Shown: positions 6,807-13,350 of the stretch, piece after piece | Layout of the letters: each line of letters starts with the position of its first letter | Numbering within the stretch: the first letter of the stretch is position 1 | Origin: CAJXVY01 sp965657575 | GTDB taxonomy: Bacteria; Actinomycetota; Actinomycetes; Actinomycetales; Microbacteriaceae | Reading direction: 5' to 3' | DNA length: 13,350 nucleotides | NCBI GenBank assembly: GCA_965657575.1 | Contig: CBFHOK010000018.1 | Coordinates: 1-13,350 of the forward strand | Position numbers and translations under genes: made by a program | The notes under the pieces: model-generated | Databases searched by the model: none | What the model saw: the letters and a program-made list of their open reading frames with translations, nothing else | Told to the model about the DNA's origin: nothing

Positions 6807-7319
6807 AGAGATACAAAATTTGAATTCGGCGAGAAAACTGACGCGCATGATTTTCCAGTTTTCAACGAACGTGAAATTCGAGCAGCCGCTGGCATTTTGT
6901 TCCTGATTGGCTTTGCCGCCTGGATGTATGCAGCAGTTACGGATGACTTCCAACCAATGCGTGGCTTTGGTGTCTTGTTCATGATTGACATGTTTCTCAG
7001 GCTTTTTGTTAGTCACAAAGCCGCCCCCTCAATGATCATCGGTCGGTTTGTAACAAGAAATCAGATACCTGAGTGGGTGGATGCAGAGCCCAAGAAAACA
7101 GCTTGGTACATCGGCTTCGGAATGGTGGTTGTTGCCTGCTTCACAATGGGCTGGCTTGCTCTGACGGGACCTGTCCCGCTGGCTTTATGTGGGATATGCA
7201 TAAGCTTTTTATTTTTTGAATCAGCTTTCGGTTTTTGCGCAGGATGCTGGCTTCACATGCGTTTTTCAAAAACTCCGCCAAAGCTATGCAGTGGCGGAGT
7301 TTGTGAAATTAAGCACTAA
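6804..7319 (+). CDS. DUF4395 family four-helix membrane protein
   Basis: The 171 residues have four hydrophobic segments (about 27-46, 52-70, 101-122 and 124-146). They also carry the DUF4395 signature: a first helix after an R-x-A-A-x-G pair, a D-x-F-L-R-L-F segment, an E-P-K-K-T-A-W-Y-I-G-F motif, and a closing FESAFGFCAGCWLHMRF. Cys145 and Cys148 form the conserved C-x-x-C, and a further pair, Cys162 and Cys167, follows in LCSGGVCEIK. Family function is not established; relatives often sit near thioredoxin or sulfurtransferase genes, which hints at thiol chemistry. GTG 6804 is the earliest possible start because TGA stands immediately before it. The coding end contains a strong DNA inverted repeat (7270-7302). 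The gene is divergent from the flavin/two-component run and may share its regulatory region. Confidence 0.8.
   Translation: MRDTKFEFGEKTDAHDFPVFNEREIRAAAGILFLIGFAAWMYAAVTDDFQPMRGFGVLFMIDMFLRLFVSHKAAPSMIIGRFVTRNQIPEWVDAEPKKTAWYIGFGMVVVACFTMGWLALTGPVPLALCGICISFLFFESAFGFCAGCWLHMRFSKTPPKLCSGGVCEIKH
7270..7302 (+). terminator. Strong hairpin inside the 3' end of the DUF4395 gene
   Basis: AAACTCCGCCA (7270-7280) and TGGCGGAGTTT (7292-7302) are perfect 11-base inverted arms around an 11-base loop. The hairpin lies 14 bases before the TAA at 7317-7319 and encodes part of TPPKLCSGGVC. It is followed by TTTG rather than a long T run. It could act as a terminator-like or mRNA-stabilising structure, though its place within coding sequence makes a pure terminator uncertain. 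Confidence 0.4.
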
Positions 7320-7401
7320 AACGGAATTTTTGATTACTCACTAGACTTGCACTAATCGAGAAACACCTCCCTCGAATAACCGGGCAAACAGCCCCAATAA
7401 C

Positions 7402-7430
7402 TTGACTGCAAAAACAGTCCCCTTTTTAAA
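7402..7430 (+). promoter_or_regulatory. Candidate promoter for pckG
   Basis: TTGACT (7402-7407) and TTTAAA (7425-7430) are separated by 17 bases, giving 5/6 and 4/6 matches to the -35 and -10 consensus. Transcription would start near 7437, with a leader of about 70 bases. The same stretch contains a short GACTG/CAGTC hairpin (7404-7419) followed by five T, which could instead be a weak terminator for the preceding gene. Confidence 0.3.
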
Positions 7431-7505
7431 AAACACAAAGTTGCCAGAAAGTCACCCTCTTTGGCTCAGTGTTCTGTCACACTTAACACCTAAGGGGATA
7501 CAAAA

Positions 7506-9293
7506 ATGAAGAACATAGAAAACTGGGTTAGCGAAATAGCTCAGCTGACCAAACCTGACAACATCCGTTGGATTGATGGATCCGAGCAGGATGAGATGAA
7601 CCGGCTGCTGGTTGAGCGCGGAACCTTCACCCAGCTAAACCCTGAAAAGCGACCAAACAGCTTTCTGGCTCGGACTAACCCAGCCGATGTTGCTCGTGTT
7701 GAAGAGAGAACTTTTATCTGCTCCGAACGTGAGCAGGATGCCGGTCCAACCAATAACTGGTTTGAGCCAAATGCCATGCGCGAAAAACTAAATGGACTTT
7801 TTGATGGCTCCATGCGCGGAAGGACTATGTATGTGATTCCTTTCTCTATGGGACCGATTGGTTCGGACCAAGCCCGCTACGGCATTGAACTGACAGACAG
7901 TGCCTATGTGGTTTCTTCAATGATGATTATGACCAGGGTGAGCTCAAGAGTTTTGGATGAAATCAACCACGGTGCTGACTGGGTGCCTGCTGTTCACTCA
8001 GTTGGAGCACCACTAGGAGACAACCAAGAAGATGTTCCCTGGCCCTGCAACCCAGATGTTCACGTGGTTCAGTTCCCAGAGACCAAAGAGATCTGGAGCT
8101 TTGGTTCTGGATACGGTGGGAATAGCCTCTTGGGCAAAAAAGCCATGAGCCTAAGAATTGGCTCAACAATGGCTCGTGACGAAGGCTGGCTTGCTGAACA
8201 CATGCTGCTTATCAGGATCACCAATCCTGAAGGCAAGCAGTTCAATGTCGCCGCGGCATTCCCCTCCGCTTGCGGAAAAACAAACCTAGCCATGCTGAAA
8301 CCATCTCTTCCCGGTTACAAAGTTGAAACCATCGGTGATGACATCACCTGGATTGCAAAGAGTGAAAACGGCAAGCTAAAGGCCATTAACCCTGAATATG
8401 GTTTGTTCGGTGTTGCCCCAGGAACAGGACCAGGGACAAACCAGCATGCACTTGACTCAATGAAGGAAAACGCTGTTTTCACCAATGTTGCGCTAACCGA
8501 TGACGGTGATGTTTGGTGGGAAGGGCTGAGCGAAGCTCCTAAGCACCTAACAGACTGGCGAGGAAACGACTGGACTCCAGAGAGTGGCGAGCTAGCAGCA
8601 CACCCAAACTCAAGATTCTGTGTTCCAATGGAGCAGGCGCCAACAGTTGCCCCTGATTGGGACAGGGCGGAAGGCTTTGAGTTGGACGCGATTTTATTTG
8701 GCGGAAGACGTGCCAGCAATGTTCCACTAGTTACTGAATCTCGTGACTGGAACCACGGTGTTTTCATGGGAGCGACTATCGCCAGTGAGCAAACTGCTGC
8801 TGCAGAGGGTCCAGTTGGGCAGTTGCGCCGCGACCCATTTGCAATGCTTCCCTTCTGCGGCTACAACATGGCCGATTACTGGAACCACTGGCTGAATATC
8901 GGCAACGAGATTTCCAACCCGCCGAGGATCTTCCAGGTCAACTGGTTCCGCAAGGACGAAAACGGTCGGATTATGTGGCCAGGGTTTGCCGAAAACACAA
9001 GAGTTATCGACTGGATTATCGGAAGGCTTGAAAACCAGCACAAAGGACAGGCAACCCCAATTGGTCGAATCCCTGCAAGTGGCGAGCTAAATATCGAAGG
9101 CCTGGGTCTCGATGATGAGACCATGCAGAAAATCATGGATGTTGATAGTGAATCTTGGATGGCAGAGACCGAGATGATTGAGGCATTCTTTGATGGCTTC
9201 GGGCTGGCGATACCAGCAGAACTAACAAGGCAACTGCATTGGCTGAGAAGCCAGCTGGAACTTCAGCGAGAAGCGGAATTGGTCAAAAACTAA
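7506..9293 (+). CDS. pckG: Phosphoenolpyruvate carboxykinase (GTP)
   Basis: The enzyme converts oxaloacetate and GTP to PEP, CO2 and GDP, the entry step of gluconeogenesis in the cytosol. The 595 residues match the GTP-dependent family in length and motifs. These are the substrate-binding YGGNSLLGKKAMSLRIGS (203-220), the kinase loop with reactive cysteine AFPSACGKTN (251-260, Cys256, Lys258, Thr259), the metal site GDDITW (277-282), FGVAPGTGPGTN, and the nucleotide-binding NWFRKDENGRIMWPGFAEN near residue 490. It is not the ATP-type enzyme, which is shorter and has a different loop. ATG 7506 follows AAGGGGA (7492-7498) with seven bases of spacing. The 186-base upstream region suggests its own promoter. 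Only 29 bases separate its stop from copZ, with no obvious terminator. No sign of damage or transfer. Confidence 0.97.
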   Translation: MKNIENWVSEIAQLTKPDNIRWIDGSEQDEMNRLLVERGTFTQLNPEKRPNSFLARTNPADVARVEERTFICSEREQDAGPTNNWFEPNAMREKLNGLFDGSMRGRTMYVIPFSMGPIGSDQARYGIELTDSAYVVSSMMIMTRVSSRVLDEINHGADWVPAVHSVGAPLGDNQEDVPWPCNPDVHVVQFPETKEIWSFGSGYGGNSLLGKKAMSLRIGSTMARDEGWLAEHMLLIRITNPEGKQFNVAAAFPSACGKTNLAMLKPSLPGYKVETIGDDITWIAKSENGKLKAINPEYGLFGVAPGTGPGTNQHALDSMKENAVFTNVALTDDGDVWWEGLSEAPKHLTDWRGNDWTPESGELAAHPNSRFCVPMEQAPTVAPDWDRAEGFELDAILFGGRRASNVPLVTESRDWNHGVFMGATIASEQTAAAEGPVGQLRRDPFAMLPFCGYNMADYWNHWLNIGNEISNPPRIFQVNWFRKDENGRIMWPGFAENTRVIDWIIGRLENQHKGQATPIGRIPASGELNIEGLGLDDETMQKIMDVDSESWMAETEMIEAFFDGFGLAIPAELTRQLHWLRSQLELQREAELVKN

Positions 9294-9310
9294 AACTTGA
9301 CTGAGAGGTT

Positions 9311-9325
9311 TAGACTGGTGGAATG
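9311..9325 (+). promoter_or_regulatory. Putative leaderless promoter -10 (TAGACT) before copZ
   Basis: TAGACT at 9311-9316 ends six bases before ATG 9323. A TTGACT at 9296-9301 lies too close (nine bases) to be a normal -35 for it. The purine-rich bases upstream (GAGAGG at 9303) are 14 bases away, too far for a good ribosome site, which favours a leaderless copper-operon transcript. Confidence 0.35.
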
Positions 9326-9541
9326 GAATTTGTTGAAGTTAATATCCAAGGTATGACCTGCGGTCACTGCGAGAAAAGCGTTGCCGAGGAACTAGAGAAA
9401 ATCAGCGGTGTCACCGAGGTGGTTGTAAGTCACGAGACTGGCAAGGCTGATGTTTCGATGACCGAATTTGTTCCAGAACTAGAACTTAGAAACGCCGTTA
9501 GCGAAGCAGGTTACGAAGTAATTAGCATCACGGTTCACTAA
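9323..9541 (+). CDS. copZ: Copper chaperone, heavy-metal-associated (HMA) domain
   Basis: This 72-residue protein is one ferredoxin-like HMA domain with the Cu(I)-binding loop GMTCGHC (two cysteines, C-x-x-C) after the first beta strand. The helix EKSVAEELEKISGV and the strand pair EVVVSHETGKADVSM follow. Family members carry Cu(I) in the cytosol to CopA-type ATPases, and the next gene is exactly that. The stop TAA shares its last base with the ATPase ATG (TAATG), so the genes are translationally coupled. No CsoR or CueR regulator gene is in the window, and no clear operator palindrome lies in the 29 bases upstream. The His after the first Cys-Gly in the loop is common in such chaperones. Confidence 0.88.
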   Translation: MEFVEVNIQGMTCGHCEKSVAEELEKISGVTEVVVSHETGKADVSMTEFVPELELRNAVSEAGYEVISITVH

Positions 9542-11628
9542 TGGCCCAGGACCTCGAACTAGACATTGAGGGAATGACCTGCACGGCTTGTGCAAGAAGA
9601 GTTGAGAAATCTCTAAACAAGCTTCCGGGAGTTTCTGCCTACGTAGATTTTGCAACCGAAACCGCTCACCTAACCTATTCGGGCCAACCCGGAACAAACG
9701 AGCCGGACCTAGATGAACTCAAAACAGCCGTTGAAGCCACCGGCTACAAAATCGGTGAAGGCAAATCCGAGCAGAGGTCAATCAAGCCAAAGCTAATAAC
9801 AGGTGCGGTTCTGAGTGTTTTCACGGTAGCCATTTCGATGATTCCGGCATTTCGGTTTACTGCCTGGGAATGGGTAGCGTTTGGGTTATCAACACCGGTG
9901 ATGTTTTATGTCAGCCTTCCGTTTCACCAGGCAACAATCAAAAACCTTCGGTTTGGTTCGACAACGATGGATACGCTGATCAGTCTTGGATCACTGGTTG
10001 CATATTTGTATTCGGTTTTCAATTTGCTGTTTGCCGATTCCGAACAGGTCTATTTCGAAGTTGCGGCTGTTGTTCCGACCGTTGTTTTACTCGGTCGCTA
10101 TTTAGAACTTGGTGCCAGAAGATCAGCGACTGATTCAGTGAAAGCGCTACTAAGTGCAATCCCTGAAACCTCAGTTGTTATACGAGATGGTGAACGCATT
10201 GAAATAAGTACTGGCGAGATTCGTATCGGAGATCGGGTGGTTATCCCAGCCGGGCAAACAATCCCTGTCGATGGAGTGGTAATTGACGGAAACGCCACCA
10301 TTGACAACTCCGCTATCACTGGCGAATCACTCCCTGAGGAAATAACCACCGGCAGTGTGGTCTCAGGTGGGGGACTGAATCTCAACGGCTCATTAGTTAT
10401 TGAAGCAAAGTCCAATTCAGCGGGATCAAGACTTGGAAGGATTGCTGATTTGGTCCGCGAGGCAACAAGTCAGAAAACAAAGGTCGCTGGCATTACAGAT
10501 CGAATAAGTGCTGTGTTTGTGCCAGTGGTGATTTTGATTGCAATCATCACCTACGTTGTTTGGGCATTTGGATTCAATGATCCTGAGCTTGCCTTCCAGG
10601 CAGCGGTTGCTGTTTTGGTGATTGCATGTCCATGTGCTCTGGGGATTGCAGTTCCAATGAGCTTGGTGGTCAGTGCTGGCAATGGTGCCAAGCGAGGAAT
10701 CGTTATTAGAAACCCTGACAGTCTCACTGACCTTTCCAAAATCAAGCAGATTGTTCTCGATAAAACAGGAACTATCACTTATGGCCGGTTGGCTGTCAGC
10801 GAGGTTATTGAAATAGCAGGCAAGAAAGACGAAATCCTTGCCAAAGCCGCCGCTGTTGAAAAACTCTCCGCTCACCCAATTGCCAAGGCAATTGCCGACC
10901 TCGACCACTCGTTGAGCGCAACCGATGCCGAAGAGACCGCCGGGTTTGGAATCAGTGGTGTTGTTGATGGGACAAGGGTGACTGTTTCTAAAAACACTGA
11001 GGTGACAAACTTAGTTGAACTAAAAAAGGTCATTGACTCAATTGAGGCTAAGAGCCTGGTGGTGATTTCCTGGGATGGTGTCGCTCAGGGGGTAATAACA
11101 CTGACCGACACCGTCAGGGACTCGGCAATTGAAGCCATTGCGGAGCTCAAGAAGCAGAATATTGAACCGATCATTGTTAGCGGTGACAATCAAGCTCAGG
11201 TCGATGCGGTGGCAAAACAGGTTGGAATCAGCAGGGCTTATGGTGACGTTTCCCCGGAAGACAAGCAGTCAACTGTGAAAGCCTTATCTGCTGAGCAGAA
11301 AACAGCAATGGTTGGTGATGGACTAAACGACGTTGCCGCCCTTGCAGGAGCAGATGTTGGAATTGCTATGGGAAGTGGAACAAGAGCGGCACAAAGCGCT
11401 GCTGCGATAACGATTCTGGATGACAACCCGCAATCAATTCCGTATGCAATGAAGCTAGCCAAGAGAACCTGGGCAAACATCGTTCAAAACCTAGGCTGGG
11501 CCTTTGGCTACAACATCCTGCTGATCCCAGTTGCAGCGTTTGGGTTGCTAAACCCAATGCTTGCGGGTGCTGCAATGGGCTTTAGTTCGATTTCCGTGGT
11601 TTTGAACTCGTGGCGATTGAAGCGCTAG
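9541..11628 (+). CDS. copA: Cu(I)-exporting P1B-type ATPase
   Basis: This pump exports Cu+ across the cytoplasmic membrane using ATP. Its 695 residues are on the short side for CopA, with a single N-terminal HMA domain (C14-x-x-C17 in GMTCTAC). Eight membrane helices are visible. The actuator motif is TGES (260-263), the metal site in TM6 is C363-P-C365, the phosphorylated Asp is D407 in DKTGT, the SAHP motif has His445-Pro446, and the hinge is GDGLND (592-597). Tyr657-Asn658 in TM7 and M679-G-F-S-S683 in TM8 complete the signature of Cu+-specific P1B-1 pumps, separating it from the Zn/Cd and Co types. ATG 9541 overlaps the copZ stop, and copZ probably delivers its copper. Its stop codon overlaps that of the convergent downstream gene (CTAG). 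Confidence 0.94.
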   Translation: MAQDLELDIEGMTCTACARRVEKSLNKLPGVSAYVDFATETAHLTYSGQPGTNEPDLDELKTAVEATGYKIGEGKSEQRSIKPKLITGAVLSVFTVAISMIPAFRFTAWEWVAFGLSTPVMFYVSLPFHQATIKNLRFGSTTMDTLISLGSLVAYLYSVFNLLFADSEQVYFEVAAVVPTVVLLGRYLELGARRSATDSVKALLSAIPETSVVIRDGERIEISTGEIRIGDRVVIPAGQTIPVDGVVIDGNATIDNSAITGESLPEEITTGSVVSGGGLNLNGSLVIEAKSNSAGSRLGRIADLVREATSQKTKVAGITDRISAVFVPVVILIAIITYVVWAFGFNDPELAFQAAVAVLVIACPCALGIAVPMSLVVSAGNGAKRGIVIRNPDSLTDLSKIKQIVLDKTGTITYGRLAVSEVIEIAGKKDEILAKAAAVEKLSAHPIAKAIADLDHSLSATDAEETAGFGISGVVDGTRVTVSKNTEVTNLVELKKVIDSIEAKSLVVISWDGVAQGVITLTDTVRDSAIEAIAELKKQNIEPIIVSGDNQAQVDAVAKQVGISRAYGDVSPEDKQSTVKALSAEQKTAMVGDGLNDVAALAGADVGIAMGSGTRAAQSAAAITILDDNPQSIPYAMKLAKRTWANIVQNLGWAFGYNILLIPVAAFGLLNPMLAGAAMGFSSISVVLNSWRLKR
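11625..11628. other. Tail-to-tail overlap of two stop codons (CTAG)
   Basis: The palindrome CTAG supplies TAG to copA on the + strand (11626-11628) and TAG to the DivIVA-domain gene on the - strand (11627-11625). As at 2719-2722, there is no intergenic space for a terminator. Confidence 0.9.
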
Positions 11629-12707
11629 TTATCTTCGGGCGGCAAAATATCACCCTCGATTGACTTCAGGGCGTTTTCTTGGATTTGTTTGCGCCTAAGA
11701 ATTGATTCTTGTTGGGGGGTCAATAAATTCCTGGTCTCGTCCAAGAATTTTTCCATTTCAGCTTTTTGGCCAGGAAGCCTTGCCAGTCTGTTTTCAGCGT
11801 CAACAATTGCGTTTTTTGTAACTTCCAAGCTCTTGATCGCCAGCTGTTCTGCGCGGTAACGAGCATCTTGAATGAGGGCAGCCGACATACTCTCCGAATC
11901 TCGGGTGGTCTGATCTGCCTTATCGATAGCCTCGTTGTAGGTGGTCTCCGCTTTTTCAAGAAGCGAAGTCGCTTCATCTGTTGCTGACTGCAAACGCTCC
12001 TCGGCGTCCGCATAAATCTTCTCAACCTCAGCTCTTGCCGCATCTGAGCGCTCAGCGAATTCCCTCTCGCTTTCCTCGCGACGATTCTGAATCTCCGCCT
12101 CCAGGTTTGCTAACACGCTCTCCAGCTGCGCTCTCTGGGTGCTGAGTTTTTCAAACTCTTGCTGGGCATCCGCCCTCTTGCGGGCAATCTGATTTTCGGC
12201 TTCGTTGAGCATAAGCGATGATTTTTGCTGTGCTTTGGCTAGCTCATCTTCGGCCTGCTTTTTCAATTCCTCTGATTCGTAAGTGAGGTTTTTGGATTCT
12301 TTCTCGGCCTTGCGAGTTAGAGACTTAGCCTCTCTCTCTGCCTTGACCAAAACCTGATTGGCAAACTGGTCAGCATCATATAGCTGCCTGTCAGCCTCTG
12401 CTCTTGCCTCTTCGCGCAATCTCAGAGCTTCCTTGGTAGCGTCTTGAACCAATTTGGAAGCCTCGGTTTCAGCAAGTCTCAAAGTCTCCTCGAACTGTTG
12501 CCCCAGCTTCGCATACCCTGGTGACTGGGCTCCTTTGAGCTGGGTTTGGAGTTCTTCAACTTTTTCACGCAAAACCTGTTGCTCGCGGATAGCCCCTGCG
12601 TTATATGTTTCGAGTTCTGCAATTCGAGTAATTAACTGGCTTAGGTAGGAATCAACCTCGCGACGGCTATAACCACCGACTGCTGAGGAAAACTGTGGCT
12701 GATCCAT
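11625..12707 (-). CDS. DivIVA-domain coiled-coil protein (Scy/FilP-like)
   Basis: The 360 residues start MDQPQFSSAVGGYSRREVDS. This is the short DivIVA-type N-terminal motif (GY-x-x-x-E-V-D-x-x-L) that in Wag31/DivIVA proteins binds curved or polar membrane. From about residue 25 to 340 the chain is a nearly unbroken Ala/Glu/Arg/Lys/Gln-rich coiled coil with heptad character, ending in a short acidic tail (DILPPEDN). Such proteins in actinobacteria (Scy, FilP and relatives, sometimes labelled cellulose-binding) form filaments that organise polar growth and cell shape. At 360 residues this one is closer to FilP than to the much longer Scy. I took ATG 12707, which has AGGTG six bases upstream and opens directly on the DivIVA motif; the frame extends 17 codons further up without support. 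A TATATT -10-like element lies 36 bases upstream. Confidence 0.78.
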   Translation of the reverse strand: MDQPQFSSAVGGYSRREVDSYLSQLITRIAELETYNAGAIREQQVLREKVEELQTQLKGAQSPGYAKLGQQFEETLRLAETEASKLVQDATKEALRLREEARAEADRQLYDADQFANQVLVKAEREAKSLTRKAEKESKNLTYESEELKKQAEDELAKAQQKSSLMLNEAENQIARKRADAQQEFEKLSTQRAQLESVLANLEAEIQNRREESEREFAERSDAARAEVEKIYADAEERLQSATDEATSLLEKAETTYNEAIDKADQTTRDSESMSAALIQDARYRAEQLAIKSLEVTKNAIVDAENRLARLPGQKAEMEKFLDETRNLLTPQQESILRRKQIQENALKSIEGDILPPEDN

Positions 12708-12805
12708 TAGAGCACCTATGTTAAGTATTTTTTGCTTGCTAGCAATATACCTCACCAAACAAGGTAATTGGGAACAATCATCCCCCGCATGAAGTTAGAT
12801 AAGCC
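12708..12805. promoter_or_regulatory. Divergent intergenic region between the DivIVA-domain and aldehyde dehydrogenase genes
   Basis: These 98 bases separate two outward-reading genes, so both promoters must lie here or very close by. On the minus strand TATATT (12749-12744) is a good -10, without a clear -35 at 17-18 bases. On the plus strand only a weak TTAGAT (12795-12800) lies five bases before ATG 12806, with no Shine-Dalgarno sequence. Confidence 0.35.
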
Positions 12806-13350
12806 ATGAGTTTAGTTTTGAAAGCCGGCACCGACTGGCAAACCGTTCTGCAAAGAGCAGCTGACGCTGCTCCCGAGGCGATCAGCGTTGATGGCCTGAA
12901 AAACCTAATTGGAGGCGAGTGGGTATCTGGTGGCAACATCAAAGACCACGTCAACCCAGTTGATGGAATGCCCATTCTTGGTCCAACCATGTTGGATGTT
13001 GACACGGTGATGGGTGCTGTCAGGGCAGCCAAAGTGCAAGACACCGAATGGGCGAAAGTTGACCTAGCTGAGCGCAAGCAACGTGTCCAGCAAGCAGTGG
13101 ATCTCATGCGCGAGCATCGAGACACCCTTGCGCTGTTGCTTGTTTGGGAAATCGGCAAGCCCTGGAAGTTAGCTTGTGCCGATGTTGACAGAGCCCTGGA
13201 AGGTGTCGAGTGGTACATCGGCGAAATTGATAGGCAGATGGAAGGCAGGACACCTCTGGGTGGACCGATATCCAACATCGCCAGCTGGAACTACCCAATG
13301 AGTGTTTTGGTGCATGCAGAACTAGTTCAGATGCTTGCTGGAAACGCAGT
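12806..13350 (+). CDS. Aldehyde dehydrogenase family protein, N-terminal part (runs off the window)
   Basis: The reading frame from ATG 12806 is open to the window edge (181 complete codons). It shows the N-terminal NAD(P)-binding half of the ALDH superfamily: an I-G-G-E-W opening strand (about 36-40), the N-P-V-D-G segment, a W-A-x-x-x-x-x-E-R-x-x-x-V helix, and R-x-x-L-A-L-L-L-V-W-E-I-G-K-P-W. It ends with ISNIASWNYPMSVLVH and ELVQMLAGNAV, which correspond to the usual PWNFP and ALAAGN motifs. The catalytic Glu and Cys lie beyond the window, so substrate and activity cannot be judged. The S-W-N-Y-P variant points to a less common subgroup than betaine- or succinate-semialdehyde enzymes; I do not assign one. 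The start lacks a ribosome site and may be leaderless. Confidence 0.85.
   Translation, partial: MSLVLKAGTDWQTVLQRAADAAPEAISVDGLKNLIGGEWVSGGNIKDHVNPVDGMPILGPTMLDVDTVMGAVRAAKVQDTEWAKVDLAERKQRVQQAVDLMREHRDTLALLLVWEIGKPWKLACADVDRALEGVEWYIGEIDRQMEGRTPLGGPISNIASWNYPMSVLVHAELVQMLAGNA

Noticed and set aside
6696..7016. Upstream extension of the poly-Asp protein frame
   Set aside because: It runs through the divergent promoter and antisense to the DUF4395 gene, lacks exported-protein features, and ATG 6695 has a near-perfect Shine-Dalgarno sequence.
7342..7347. A third TAGACT as a leaderless -10
   Set aside because: No start codon with a plausible gene lies just downstream; pckG starts about 160 bases later with its own ribosome site.
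8315..8767. 150-codon open frame antisense to pckG
   Set aside because: A shadow of a highly conserved gene, with no homology-like motifs and no ribosome site.
12778..13278. 166-codon open frame antisense to the aldehyde dehydrogenase gene
   Set aside because: Low-information Ser/Arg-rich reading opposite a clear family member, crossing the divergent promoter.

Overview
The window looks like a draft-assembly contig (it contains a 10-base N run) from an actinobacterium with a compact genome and moderate GC. The evidence is a GTP-type PEP carboxykinase, a DivIVA-domain coiled-coil protein of the Scy/FilP kind, a DUF4395 membrane protein, and SD-less starts placed 6-7 bases after a TANNNT hexamer. 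A freshwater or marine Microbacteriaceae-like lineage is my best inference, not a demonstrated assignment.

Layout. Positions 1-105 hold the tail of a thioredoxin/tetratricopeptide (CnoX/YbbN-like) gene. At 115 a cysteine desulfurase seems to begin, but after about 14 codons it breaks off and continues in another frame as the C-terminal half of a short-chain dehydrogenase (to 658): a deletion scar or an assembly misjoin. From 711 to 6695 lies an extracytoplasmic flavin redox locus. On the + strand are a haem/FAD ferric-reductase-like membrane protein and a membrane-anchored FMN-binding-domain protein. Converging on them is a minus-strand run: a secreted protein ending in a 40-residue, 35-Asp tail, then an acidic lipoprotein, a sensor kinase (its HAMP region lost in the N gap), an OmpR-type regulator, and ApbE (FAD:protein FMN transferase). 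A divergent promoter region with an inverted repeat separates this run from a DUF4395 gene. Then come pckG, a copZ-copA copper export pair, a minus-strand DivIVA-domain coiled-coil gene, and the 5' part of an aldehyde dehydrogenase that leaves the window.

How the genes fit together. The reductase can carry electrons from cytosolic NAD(P)H through FAD and two b haems to the outer face. The FMN-binding protein, with a SGAT motif for covalent FMN attached by ApbE, is the natural outer relay. The two-component system and two acidic exported proteins sit in the same transcription unit as ApbE. I infer that they sense or buffer a metal or redox ligand for the module. This combination, especially the poly-Asp protein, is the most interesting content of the window.
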